Of a DNA stretch of 64,000 nt, positions 23,616 to 34,759 are shown piece by piece (within the stretch, counting starts at the first letter, position 1; every line of letters begins with the position of its first letter). Origin of the DNA: Topomyia yanbarensis (lineage: Eukaryota > Arthropoda > Insecta > Diptera > Culicidae); NCBI RefSeq assembly GCF_030247195.1, contig NC_080671.1, positions 6,786,501 to 6,850,500 of the forward strand, in the 5' to 3' direction. A program made the position numbers and the translations under genes. The notes under the pieces are model-generated. The model worked only from the letters and a program-made list of their open reading frames with translations. It made no database searches and was not told the DNA's origin.

Positions 23616-23939
23616 TAGGGATAGCCCTATGTTTGAGTATACCGGGTAAACGAGTGGATCACAGGTTCGCTTACGTTTCCGATGACGAGTATGAGGACTA
23701 CGGCTATGCGGCATAGCCACATTAAGCTAGCTTCGCCAAAAACCTTACTTTCGGGAGCACAATAACCCTTACTTTAAAGCTAATTAATGAATTATTAAAA
23801 ATTTTCGCTTTCCGCCTCTTTTATGAATCTACAACACTAAAATAGCATATTCACGAAAGAAAAACACGTTTTCCACTTACAGAGGGAAAAGTAGCCAAAG
23901 TAAACAATTATTACCAAATTTTCCAATATTTCACTAAAT

Positions 23940-26650
23940 TGTGCTATGCAGAAACTTGTATTTTTTACAAAATTTCATCGAAACTTGTTTCTTGTGTACT
24001 GCCAATGGAAGACGTATTTTATTGTTTAATAAGTTATATTTTGATTACCAATGTTTCGCTACATTCGTATATTGGTTTAATTACTTACCGGTTCAACGGG
24101 AGAATGGCGCAACTGACGTACAAGTACTGTATCTGCAGAACGTTTTATGACAACGCAGAGTACAACAGCACTTATTCTCTTCTATTTTTGTTCATTATCG
24201 AATCTAAAGTTTTAAGTCCGTGTCAGACACCATCTTGACAAAACTTCCGTCACCAGCTAATCCTACCACTAACACGAACTTTCATTCATTGAATTTCTTA
24301 TCTTATGCAAACACTGATCAACCATCGGTCAAAAATATTAGAAAAAAGCTAATAGACTTCACAAGAGTACTTTTTTCATAACATTAACAACGAATAAAAA
24401 TGTTTTTGCAAGACAAAACTTTGCTAATCAGTTTCTATTTCGTTGTCTTTCCACATCCTTCGCTCTCTTTTCATGTACTTCACTCTGAGAGCAATGGCTA
24501 TCTTCTTTTTCTATTTTCCACTGAACCCGAAGCCCCAAACGTAGCATTAAAAAAAAGAAAAACTTTTCACCCCATTTTCAAAATCAACTTTATGCCTTTA
24601 AAATTGTCCAATTGTAGCTACAAACACCAGCAAAATGATCCACGTTTCATTCTTAACAAATTAACACAATTTTTGACCGGGTTTGAATCGTTTTTCCGAC
24701 ACTACTTAGCGATAAAAGGAGAAAATCTACGCACCATTATAAAACACCTCCATTTTGTTTCACACACATTCTAGTTTTCTTTTAGCCTGATGTCGGCTAG
24801 TCTTCATGCAAAGCGGATAAAATCTCACAGCATACTACTCACACACACGCACCCGCACTGATGGCAGACGCACAACCCGTTACTGAAAATGTGACGTTTG
24901 ACAATCCAAAACCGAGGGGTTCAACCGCCGCACCCTGACGGATCCTGCACTGAAAGGAACGAAGTTTGTTTGTGAATATAATGGGATGGACTTCGGTAAA
25001 ATAATATTCTACTTTGACTGGAAGGGGGACAAAACGGGCATTGAAAATTTGTCCGAAAAAATAGGTCAATATCTTAAAATACCTCCAACTCTGGGTTAAC
25101 TTGATAAAGTCCAATTCTGTTTAGTTTTTTGAAAGGTCTTTGTGTGGGGTTGAAAATATAAAATATACTTTTTCGATTTACAATCGATACATTGGAAAGC
25201 ATTCATATTTTACCTTGTATTTTACCCTGAAATTACAATTTAATAAGCATTAGAACTCTTTGCACAACTTAACTAAGGGTAGGTTTGTATGGATGAAATT
25301 TAGAATAAACTTAGGATTATCAGCTTGTGGTACTTTTTGGGTCGTCTTAAAATTCGCCAAATATTACATTTTTTTAGAAACTTCAAATTTTCAGCATTAT
25401 ATTTTTACTCGTAGTTTTTGTTCAACCAATTAAAAATATAAATAAACGAAAAATAAACGATAAAATTTACTTCTTTCTCAGACAACTCTGCACCAATTTG
25501 ATGCATCATAGCCAAACGTTTGTGGAAAAATCGAATTTGAAAATTGCATCGTGTTGTTGTTTTACAGCTATAAATTCCAAATAATAAGCCATCTGTCAAC
25601 ATTTGGAATGGATCGCTCTTGTGGTTAAATTGAACCATTAGAGTGAAAATAACTATTGATGGGGATTCCATCAATCCGTCAATATATTGAACATGTAAGG
25701 ACCGCTATTGATTAGCTGTTCTCGGCGGCTGTCATTGTTGGCCACGCCACCAACGTATATCCTGCATCTACTGAAAACCTATAAGTAGCTAAGCTAAACC
25801 GAGACATCACATAGAGTTATGGTTGGAGAGACTATGTAATAAACTCGGTAATAAACTGTACTAGCTTATATACTCTTTTTTAACATTATCTATACAATAA
25901 CACAATAATTTTGAATTGGTCTCCGACCCGAAAGGAGTCTTTGGATTGTTTAGCTAAAAGAACACTGTAAGGCATTTAAGTATATTAGATTATTGGTTTG
26001 CCCACAGATAACAGACATTTAGGTTAGAACAAAATTTCCTAAAAACTTGTGTAAACTTTCAAATTGCTAACCGTTGGAAATCCGTGCTGCACTCCGACTG
26101 CATTGAATCGATCTCTGCGCGATATATTCAACGGTATTGGCTTATTTATTACTTCAACGAAAATTTTGTTTAACGAAACACGAAGTTTCACTCAAACATG
26201 ATAAATCTATAATGAAGGTTTTTATTTTGGAAGGTGATTTGAATAATTGACCTAAGAATTTTCAGAACTAAACTAAAGAGTCGCTGGGATTCGACTAGAT
26301 CGCATTTAGTTAGGCTTCTGCTTGTTGGACCATAGCTCAAGTAAAAACCACCCGAATGTCAAAATCTCAGGACAAGTTTACTATAACAAACCAAGTGACA
26401 AGAGTAAATGTAGGCATATCAGGGAGATACATTTACACTACTAAATTACCCTTGAACAGTTTTGTGTCCAACTTTAGTTAGATAGCCAAACTATTCGCAG
26501 AGATTTTAGAGTCTACTAGTAGTCGATAAAGGTAACGTTGAAAGCAGAATAAATTGGCTTAACTTGTACGTTACCCACGGCGACTATGTACCACGGCTCG
26601 AATCCTTTTATGAGCGCTTCGAACAATATAAATGTTCTTGGGCTATTTTG
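23940..26650. other. No recognised gene
   Basis: Several frames of 90-124 codons occur (for example 24400-24774 plus and 24839-25114 minus), but none has a motif I know or a plausible gene structure. 25690-25880 is less AT-rich and ends with two AATAAA sequences close together (25839 and 25851), as in a long terminal repeat. Its other boundary is not visible, so I do not call one. Confidence 0.35.
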
Positions 26651-26759
26651 GAATAAAAATGCTTTTTATTCAATAATTTTGGAAAATGTGTGAAACTTTC
26701 CGGGACGTTTAGTCAAGCGAGACGAGTTCTTTAAATCCAAGAATGTCCCGTCTAACCCG

Positions 26760-27265
26760 GTCAGCGTGGCAAGCAGAAAGTTAGCAAAACTTGAGCAAAG
26801 CGAAATTGATGCTGGCAGAGTTTCTGCGAGCATTTTGCGCGATTTGTGTGTGAATTCTTGCAACGAATTCCCTTAAATGCAACAACCGTTTCCGACAGAA
26901 GCGGTTAAACCAACCGATGCTGCTCACTTTTATCCAGAATCCAGTCAGAAATGTACGGCCAAGATCTCTGCACGCTTTCTGCCACATCTTTGTCAGATGT
27001 TTTGCTCGATTCGTGCTAAATTCTACCAGGTAGGAATTGCCTGGATCTTTGCACAGTTTATGTCCGAGTTATGCCAGGGTTTAGCTCGGTTCCTGTCAAA
27101 ATTTGCCAGAAAACGCGAGCGAAACCGAGTTCGCCCTAGCTCAACTAACCCGACAGGATACGCGCAGAAATCTGACAGGGCTGCCAAACCAAGACTTGCA
27201 GAAATCTAGTAGAGCGGTCTCTGCCAGAAAATTTGCTCACTGGGAATCCGGGACGTGTTGTCGTA
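26760..27265. repeat. Degenerate TGCCAGAAATC-type repeat, truncated
   Basis: Phrases such as GCCAGAAA, CTGCCAGAAAATTTGCTCAC, GCAGAAATCTGACAG and CAGAAATGTACGG recur at irregular spacing. The right end, TTTGCTCACTGGG, looks like an element terminus. I could not find its inverted partner on the left, so the element is probably truncated. Frames inside it are shadows of the repeat. Confidence 0.4.
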
Positions 27266-28337
27266 TTAAGTTTAATTACCCAATTGTTTCGATACAGCCC
27301 ATACTATTACGGAGTGTTATTGCCGGCGAGCTACGGCGGGTTACCTAGAACAATGTTTCAATAGTCTGCCGTTCGCCGGCATGTATTTTAACCCGTCTAG
27401 TCGCCATTTTCTTTACTGCACTGAGATAAAATCTATAGTATATATGACCAGACTTTTATGGTTGTTTTGACTATTTGCCAAAAATTAGGAATGACCATGA
27501 GATCGGTAATACTAAACTTCTGTATCGTAAACAATACTAGAAAAATCGATTACCGCTCAACTATAATGTTGGTATTTATGACAATTTGATCCTGGTCACT
27601 CCAACAAAATTTATCATCTTAAAAATGATCATGGAATAGTCTGAATCACTATTAAAATAAAGTTAAAATGAAATTATGAGCATCTTCAATATAATCATTG
27701 TCATTGTTATAACTACTTTTTGTGTCATTGTTCTCTGCACAATGCATTAATAAGTCCCGAAGACAATGTATAGTTGTTATGAAAACACAAAGGTTGAATT
27801 AACTAAATACATCGTTTATTTGGACGAGACCCATGTCGTAAGCACCATTTGCATATAGTGCTTTTCAGCTGACTATACTTTGAATTATTATCAACTGGTT
27901 AATTTAGGCGTTCCCAAATGTATTTCTACATGTCGCGGCCATTACAGTGAAAAACCGTATACATAACATACGGGCGTGCTTTAAAGACTTTTCGATTTTT
28001 TTTACGATTACAATAATTCGGTCAGGCGATGGCCGTATAAACCGTCGCATAATCGAGTCCTAGCCTGGAAGGGTTCTTAGTGACCAAATAGGAGTTAACA
28101 CTAGCCTTAAAGGTCTCTACACTAAGAACCGGCTTCTAAGTCTGACGAAACAGAAAGTCACAACGGAATGCAGTACCAGGAGTTTGCTTTACTCATCAGT
28201 ATTGCACCAGGTGAGTAAATACTAAAATTTGATATGATAATGAACTGTAACGTTCTCAAACCATACATTTTTCGATTTATTTTTTTAGCGTGACTGCAGA
28301 AAAATGAAGACTAAAAAGGGCTTTTTTAAGATCATCA

Positions 28338-28682
28338 GCGAGGATTATTAGATTAGATCGTCGTAAGTTTATCGAAGCTGTCCAATGCTACAATGAACTG
28401 TCCTACCGATCTATTGTGGAAGAGGGTGAAAGCAAATACTAATATTCGGCTGGTCAACAAAAATCGCGCATGCTGGCTACTCTTTTCAAAGATGAGCGCT
28501 GTCAATATCTTCCTGCGTATTCTATTTTGGAGAAAATGTATTTGGGTCGTATCATTCGTCGATCAGAGCAGCAGGATTTTGAAGCCTTGCTTTAGGCTCA
28601 CCAGAAGGCAAGCACCATTGATGGTTCTGCCATCCTCGGTCGAGCGGTATTTGGGCACAATCTATTGTCTACCAGTAAATTG
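28338..28682 (+). pseudogene. CSN4: COP9 signalosome subunit 4 fragment (broken)
   Basis: A single reading frame of about 110 codons from 28353 matches the middle of CSN4, the PCI-domain subunit of the COP9 signalosome that removes NEDD8 from cullins. Recognisable blocks are [43 protein letters not shown] and S-T-I-D-G-S. The frame is broken by TAA at about 28438 and TAG at about 28591. About 15 residues before the S-A-G-Q-Q block are replaced by five. Similarity stops at S-K-L (28682). The N-terminal half and the C-terminal winged helix are absent, so it cannot be functional. It lies inside an element with inverted ends. The intact CSN4 gene is not in this window. Confidence 0.87.
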
Positions 28683-28861
28683 CCGCTGTGATTATTATCT
28701 AAATTATTATTTTAATAAAAAATATACGGAACGCTTTAATTCACCCTTACCATCCATCTAGTTATATTAACAGGCGTCATTTCCAGAATAACAATATCCT
28801 TTCTCAAAATAACTAGTCAACAAATGTCAAAGTCCCAATATTTTAGTTATTACAAACAGGC

Positions 28862-29058
28862 CTAGGTCACGGTTACTACGCTTATTGTTATACCAAGCAG
28901 CCCACTTATAATGGTCATTTTGACAACATAGTGTTCAATTTCACTATTATGATAAAACGTTAGGTCAACATAACTACGCATATTGTTACACTGAACATTC
29001 CACTCACAATAGTCATGCTTGCAATAGAATGTTCAATATTACTATTATGGTACAAACC
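28862..29058 (+). repeat. Two tandem units of about 97 bp
   Basis: Unit 1 (28862-28960) and unit 2 (28961-29058) share TAGGTCA, ACTACGC(T/A)TATTGTTA, CCACT(T/C)A(T/C)AAT, GT(C/T)CATTTTG or its equivalent, and GTTCAAT(T/A)T(C/T)ACTATTATG. They are diverged direct copies at the right-hand side of the CSN4-carrying element. Confidence 0.65.
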
Positions 29059-29429
29059 TCGAGTATAGTGAACGTGAGCATGAATATAGTTAAGGTGAGC
29101 TAATGCTATAGTCGGTTAAAAACCACTATACTCGCAAAGTCTAATTAACCTCCTCATATGGTAAGTGTTACTATATAATTTTTCTTAGTGTGGGAGATAT
29201 CGACATAGATTTTTCGGAAAGTATAAGCACAGATTATACATTTTTGGGGATTATATTGTTTTTGGCAGCCCTGTGACAAATTGACAAGTGAAATATCACT
29301 TGGATGAGACACAGACAATTTTTTACTGTGTGCAATACTGTTGATCTTGTAAACAAACCAGTCCCGGCATTGCCAATGAGAATAATTAAAAATAATTAAT
29401 ATTTTAGAATTGTTATAATTTGGCAAATA

Positions 29430-30621
29430 ATGAACAAATATTCTGGATTCAGCGATTTGTGTGTGCCGTTCACTAGTTCAGTGAAAGATATGAAGGAAAT
29501 TCTGAAAGAGCTTCAAGAATGTAAGTATGAAATTCAACGTGTGTTTCAGTCACTAGCGGATAGAGGTTAAAATTTAATAATCAAACGTTTCGATACAGTT
29601 AAATAATTTGTAAAATATTCATTATAACAGACAACAAAAATCAATTATTCCAGCTAAGTTCTAATCAAAACCGCCTACGCTTTTCCAGTAGGATACAAAA
29701 ATGTAGCAATCGAGCAAGTGTACGATCATGTAAATCATCCTGGCGATAAGAAAAACGACCCTATTCCTGTAGCAGCAGATTTGAATATATTCAACGTAAT
29801 TTCATGATTAAGACTACTTTCCTCCTGGCCACAATTAAAATAATATTACATTCATTTTTAGAAGGACCTCAAAGGGCATCTTCGGTTACTGAACCGACTA
29901 ACCATTATATACGCCGATAGTAGCGTAACGCTGGTCACGAATCGTTCAGCAAATCTCCGACGGTATAATCTGGTGTCCGTTATACCCACCACGGTAGATG
30001 CTTTCCAGCATGCCTGCCAAACGATGCACTGTGACATCGTCTCATACAACTCTGACACCGTGCGGGGTAAGATGAGCCGAAAGTTTTATTTCCTGGCCGT
30101 GAGTAGGAACATAATGTTCGAGATTAAGTACGGACCGGCAATCGTTAATTCCAACGACCGAAAAGATGCCATCAATCGAGCTCACCGGTACCACTCATAT
30201 GGTAAATCGAAAAACGTCATTATCACCAGCGAAGCAAAAAGTCGGTTTCATGTTAGGGGACCCTATGATGTAGCCAATTTGTAAGAACACGGACGCTCAT
30301 TTATAAAATAGTTACTTGGCACAAACTTATTCTTTCAGGGGTCTTATTTTTGGTCTTAGCGAGGAACAATCGAAGAACGCCATCTTGGGAGCACCTAGAA
30401 AGATTCTTATTGCGGCTGAAGCACGAAGACTCGGTAAGGCAGGTCTTACTATTAGTTACCGCAAGAGTGGAGTTGACAGCGACGACTATTCTGATTCGGA
30501 GTTGTCGGAAGAAATAGATGATAATGAGGAGGAGGAAGAATCAGGTGACGAAGATGAGCCAATGCCAGATGAAGCCACGGTCGAACCACCAAGGAAGATG
30601 GCTAAACATGATAAACTTTGA
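29430..30621 (+). CDS. Rpp30: Ribonuclease P/MRP protein subunit p30
   Basis: Four exons (29430-29520, 29689-29795, 29862-30280, 30339-30621) join in frame to give 299 codons. All three introns start with GT and end with AG and are short (168, 66 and 58 bp). The protein matches the p30 subunit of nuclear RNase P and RNase MRP, which process the 5' ends of tRNA precursors and rRNA precursors. The family has a TIM-barrel-like fold. Landmarks are F-S-D-L near the start (family F-(A/S)-D-L), L-G-Y-K-N-V-A-I at about 31-38, N-R-L-T-I-I at about 76-81, K-N-V-I-I-T-S at about 184-190, and the strongly conserved R-G-P-Y-D-V-A-N-L followed by G-L-I-F-G-L-S across the last splice junction. The C-terminal tail is acidic and poorly conserved, as expected. 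The ATG at 29430 directly precedes the conserved N-terminus. No canonical AATAAA was seen close downstream. The gene lies just right of the CSN4-carrying element. Confidence 0.95.
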
Positions 30622-31360
30622 AGTTTGTTATTCAAATTGTTACTTTATTACACAATTCATTTGCATAGAAGTAGCTGTATCACAGACCCGTAAGCTCTGA
30701 TTGAAATTTAATAACAGTCAATTAGAGGCTTGGATCTTTCATTTGAAATGATGTTTGTAAAAATCGGTCACGAATTCACTGAGACGTAGGTGTGACAATA
30801 ACTTGAGAACTTTATAAGTTCTCCAGAGGCATCAATAACCATCAATGGTGTCCAATGTGGTCAAAGCTAGTTTGGTTGGTCATTAGCGATCTATACCCGC
30901 AAATCTAAGTAACGTTGCATCTAATATATATGTATTGCATCATTTGGATATCTTGGCGGTGCTAGTTCATATATCTGTATGACCGCACTATTCAACCGTT
31001 AACTACAGAACCGGAAGTCAACTTAAAATACAATTGTAGCTTATGTGAGCGTTATACCGTTCGTTTGAAATACGCTTAAAACACATATTTCTCGATCTTG
31101 ACGAACTGAGTTGAATGGTATATAACACTTGGCCCTCCAGGTCTGTGTTGTAAAGTCGAATTTTGGAGTGATTGTATAGCCTTTTTCATACGAGACATGC
31201 AAAAAAGACAATAATTATCGGACGGATGAAAGAAAACGATGTAAAAACCACTGCATAACGAAGGGCCATAAGTTGTTCCAAAAATCAGCCTGCGTTATTC
31301 AACGTTTTGTGCAGATTGAGTATACCAAATTCACCACGTCTAGTCTAGTCTATACATACA
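30622..31360. other. Rpp30 3' flank, no gene seen
   Basis: The first 150 bases probably include the Rpp30 3' untranslated region. No clear AATAAA is present, only AT-rich variants near 30705. Nothing else was recognised. Confidence 0.4.
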
Positions 31361-31369
31361 CAGTCAATA

Positions 31370-31770
31370 CATGTAGGGATCCTGGAAAATTGCAAACATT
31401 CGCCTACAATTTTTCTTGTCAATATTAATGTTTGTGGTTCATATACTATGTGACACAAACATTGAAGCGGGCAGGCCAACTGTGCAGCGTATAAAATGAA
31501 AATGATTCAAAATAATACGGCAATCAAATCATTCATTTAATGAAGAATTTGATCAACGAATCATTTTGAACCTTGAAAAAGGAAGAAACGTGGACAACCG
31601 TACACAACCGTTTCAATTTGATAGGGGTTTGATAAATCGTTGGGCGTGACTTGGCTAAGAGGGTCAATGCCACTCCTTTGGTCCTAAGTTCCTGGGATGG
31701 GGCAGAGGTTATTAGACCTGCCAAGGTTATAGCTCCTGTACTCGCTCTCTGGAATAATGATAATGAAAAT
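31370..31770 (+). repeat. Dispersed LINE-leader-like repeat, second copy
   Basis: It shares with 590-770 the succession TTTTTCTTGTCAA(T/C)ATTAAT, ATGT(G/C)(A/G)CA, a GG(C/G)CAGGCC phrase, ACG(T/A)GGACAACCGTACAC and TACTCGCTCT. Compared with that copy it has extra sequence at about 31488-31575, a local palindrome around ATTCATTTAATGAA, and at 31600-31720. Frames on both strands here are shadows. Confidence 0.6.
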
Positions 31771-32490
31771 TGTCGAAATCGGTTGATTAGTAATATAAAA
31801 ACGAAAAAAAAACTCTCAAATAGCTCCAAGAATAGAAAAAAAAAAAATAAAATCCCACGAAAAGGCTTCCATAAAAAACAAGATTTCAATGTTTAGCGCG
31901 TGTGTATGAGCGCAGTCAAATACGCGGGGTACAACCTTTTTCAATACTCATGTTATATCTCACAGCCGAGAAAGCAATTAAAAAATGTATCCAGGACTAG
32001 TTACTTATACCTCGAGGATACACTAAACCAAAAATGTTTTTTTTCTAGTTGAGTAAATACACCATTAAACAATTTGAATGAAAAGTGGAATTCATAAAAA
32101 TTACAAGGTAGCAATGCCCGGATAATGCTGTGTTCGCAACTTTTTCATAAATTTTACAAATGCTGGCGATTAAAAAACGATTAAAAGCGTACTGGACTGG
32201 ATCAAATTAGCTCACAAGTGAAATCTTTTTGCTAAATCGAAACCCCCTAGTTTCACTTCATTAAAGCATCAATACTAGCTTCATTATCCTTATGGTGGGG
32301 TGGGGGGGGGGGGGGGGCTTGGTGTGGGTCGGAGGAAAGGAGTTGCTTCTCTAATCTTCCGGTCATCACATCGCATGCTTTGGTATTCTTAGTATGTATA
32401 ACAAACATAAAGATGTGACACAAGGCGCCAAGAGCGCACTCAAATCCTGTCAATCCTATTTTTCATTGGATTGTCTGCTCTAAATATATC
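31770..32490. other. No gene; G-run
   Basis: AT-rich sequence with an impure run of G at about 32294-32318. No gene was recognised. Confidence 0.5.
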
Positions 32491-32494
32491 ACCA

Positions 32495-32635
32495 GGGGAC
32501 CATTCATAAATGATGTTGGCTATTGACAATAGGGGAATAGCGTCACGTAACGAGATAAAAACTAAAAATGAATTTTAGACGTATCAGCGGATCAGGGATA
32601 AAAAAAACGTACAACATTGTTTATGAATGGCCCCC
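32495..32635. mobile_element. Small MITE with GGGG(A/G)CCATTCATAAA ends
   Basis: The left end is GGGGACCATTCATAAATGAT. The right end, read on the other strand, is GGGGGCCATTCATAAACAAT. The 141 bp interval contains CACGTAACG. It is non-coding. The target duplication is not clear. Confidence 0.7.
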
Positions 32636-32639
32636 AAAC

Positions 32640-33680
32640 AAAGAATATTCCATAACGAATATCACGTAACATCGGTGACAGAGCATTGGGATCAAGGCCA
32701 AGTCCCCCCTGGGTCGTGCAAAACTGAGAAGCAACATCAATTTAGGCACAGATAGCAGACGTCCATTTATTTTCATTTTGTTTTGTTTTGTCTTTTCATT
32801 TGTTTCTCCTGCTACGATGTGTGCGGATCGGTGCGGGAGAGCGGGACGGCCAAGGAAACGGAAAGCCAGTGGCCCAAGCAGATCAGGAACAGGAGGGAGG
32901 ACTGCGAACAGGGAAATCGACAACAGAGGAGAAATCGTTTATTTATTTATTATAGCTACGATTCTAATCACAATTGTTTTGCTTTTCTTGTTTCGTTTCA
33001 GCAAACCAAAATTTATACGGATTAGCGCATACGAACAGTTAGGCTTTGTAGGTTCTCATCTTGAGAAATGACAATGACACTGTACGAGATGGCGCTGGGC
33101 CTGTGTCCTTCGACTGGCATGGTCCATTCTCATTGATTCGGAAGTCTTCTTGGCTGGTTGGTAGATATGTGCTCCTACTAGCAAGTTGATCAATTCGCTT
33201 GGGTGGGGGACATGTGGATCCTACTAGTTGTCGACCCTTTTGATCGTGAATATGAGGCTAGTTCAGGAAAGGAGTGCAGGACTGGCACCTAAGGGATAGT
33301 TAATTATTCAGGACTTGTTCTTATGATTACTAAACTCGATCAAGCACACCGGCTCTCAGAAATGATAAGCAACCCTTTCGGGTCGGTGTGGTCTATTCGA
33401 GTGGAACCAGGCGGACATTCGGTTCGAGCAAACTTTATGATTAATAATGGATAAATATTTCTTACGCCTTTATTGGCAGAGATTCTTTTTGCGAAATCCT
33501 AAAATACCTTCACTGGTATAGCTACTCAGGATAATAATAATAGAAAAATTAAGGGTTTACCTGGTCCACAATGTAATGAATATGTATATTGACTAGAACA
33601 GGGATAATCGAGTTATGTTATAAGATAGGGGAGAAACAGCACATTGAAGGAAAAGTATTCGCGAGTAAGGACAAATACGG
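32640..33680. other. No recognised gene
   Basis: The plus frame at 32778-33071 contains a G-R-P-R-K-R-K stretch resembling an AT-hook and then a hydrophobic run. Nothing supports it as a gene. The remainder of the stretch is less AT-rich and unidentified. Confidence 0.35.
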
Positions 33681-33684
33681 TTGT

Positions 33685-33900
33685 ACGACTTTCCCCCGAA
33701 AACCATTCCCCAGAAACTAAAACACCGAAGTTTTTCCCCCAGAAATAACCATTCTCCAGAAAACCATTCCGTCGAAAGTACCAATCACCAGAAAACCTTT
33801 TCCCAGAAAGTATTTTTGCCCAGATAACCGTTACCCAGAATGAACAAATACCCAGAAGTTCATACCCCAGAAAAAACCATTTCCCAGAAATTGAGGTATT
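33685..33900 (+). repeat. Array of CCCAGAAA-type short units
   Basis: About ten phrases of the type (T/C)CCCAGAAA-(A/C)-(A/T/C)-C-(A/C)-ATT occur at 17-25 bp spacing, for example CCATTCCCCAGAAAC, CCATTCTCCAGAAAACC, CTTTTCCCAGAAAG and CATTTCCCAGAAATT. The same array lies inverted at 45680-45870. It directly abuts the MULE pseudogene. Confidence 0.65.
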
Positions 33901-33948
33901 TTAACTGAAGATGACTTATTTATTAGCATTAATGTTCAGGTTTGGTTT

Positions 33949-34740
33949 TGTAATATAAGAGCTATTGCTAAAATGGTATCTTTTAATGTTGTACCATCTT
34001 CCTGGCCTGCAATTAGAACTTCTTTTAATTTTTTGTCTCCTGCCTGTTTTTTACAGCGACGCCGGTTTATCATATCTCCTTACAGATATCGCATATATTC
34101 CGCCGACGTGCACTGCTCTTCCTCTTTGAATGCTTTCACAACCGCATAAAGTTTAAGGTCACTGGTACCTTTTAAGAGTACATTTAATTGGTTGTGATAC
34201 CCTTCTATTGCGTTTGAGGTTCTGGGTATGTCATTGAGGGTGTTGTATCGCATGGTCCATAATACAGGGGAAAATCTGGCCTGTGCCTGTGCGCAGTGTT
34301 TTCCAACCCATCGCTTCCCCAAAACGTATTTTTATGTAATCGAAATACATTTATTCCGGAGCTAAAGCACGGACAATACCCAAGCCTTCAGGTACATCTT
34401 GAGGTTTCAAAAAGTCCAAGGCCTGGGTTTGTCTGAAAGAGATCTGCATTTGCACGCTTTTCAAATAAATTCTAGATAATCCCAATTTTTGGATCCGTTT
34501 CCACCAATGTTTCGTTAGGTGGAAAAAGCAACCATATCATGAAGAATTGGGAACAATCCTTGCTATAGCGTTTATCTCAGCGGTTTTAAAACCTGTCAAT
34601 ACAATCGACGGATTAAATATAATATTGTTGTTGGTTGCTGTGGTTTTTATCAGTTCTAGAGCTTTTTTGTATTTAAATTCTGATTTATCTGGAAGGAGCA
34701 TGTGTACTAAGGGCAGGAACGTTTATGTAGCAGATGAATC
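33949..34740 (-). pseudogene. MULE-type transposase pseudogene
   Basis: On the minus strand, fragments follow in the expected order of a MULE transposase. L-L-P-D-K-S-E-F-K-Y-K-K-A-L-E-L comes first (about 34700-34650). T-G-F-K-T-A-E-I-N-A-I follows, near the second catalytic acidic position (34590-34555). Next is G-C-F-F-H-L-T-K-H-W-W-K-R-I-Q-K-L-G-L (34535-34480), then L-D-F-L-K-P-Q-D-V-P. After a frame change comes G-K-R-W-V and N-D-I-P-R-T-S-N-A-I-E-G-Y-H-N-Q-L-N (about 34240-34190), the conserved 3' block. A stop lies before the G-C-F-F block and another before the frame change. The DNA-binding N-terminal part is missing. It is dead. I see no terminal inverted repeats. Confidence 0.75.
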
Positions 34741-34759
34741 AATAAGGGCATGACCTGTG

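Larger units (their letters stand above)
22329..23935. mobile_element. Foldback element (outer layer of a nest)
   Basis: The arm at 22329-22590 recurs inverted at about 23690-23935. Landmarks are AAGAGGCGGAAAGCGAAAAT, AGTGTTGTAGATTCATAAA, a GGGTTATTGT block and TCCCGAAAGTAAGG. The inner parts of the arms are less alike but meet again at CTCAAAC and GTTTGAG around the centre. The loop of the original hairpin was at about 22685/23617, where a second element is inserted. There is no coding content. Confidence 0.8.
27419..29192. mobile_element. Element with decayed inverted ends enclosing a CSN4 fragment
   Basis: The left end reads CACTGAGATAAAATCTATAG. The right end, read inward on the other strand, is CACTAAGAAAAATTATATAG, with a further ACCA match. 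About 25 of the first 32 positions agree when one gap is allowed. The left end is the same type as that of the MITE at 22687. The dinucleotide TG follows or precedes both ends, where TA is usual. The flanking parts of the interior are built from recurring ACTATTATG, TATAGTT and TTGTTA(T/C) phrases. The centre carries the CSN4-like fragment. The overall limits are an inference from the weak ends. Confidence 0.5.

Noticed and set aside
25690..25880. Solo long terminal repeat
   Set aside because: Two close AATAAA sequences and the composition are suggestive, but neither ends nor a 4-6 bp duplication could be identified.
28141..28290. Upstream exon and intron of the CSN4 fragment (GTGAGT ... TTTTTTTAG)
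   Set aside because: The splice-like signals are present, but the sequence before them shows no CSN4 similarity and the downstream frame is broken.
30519..30700. Separate small frame overlapping the Rpp30 end
   Set aside because: It is an alternate frame of the acidic tail of Rpp30.
31533..31896. Coding frames of 81-118 codons
   Set aside because: Both strands are open because of repeat composition, and the segment is shared with another repeat copy.
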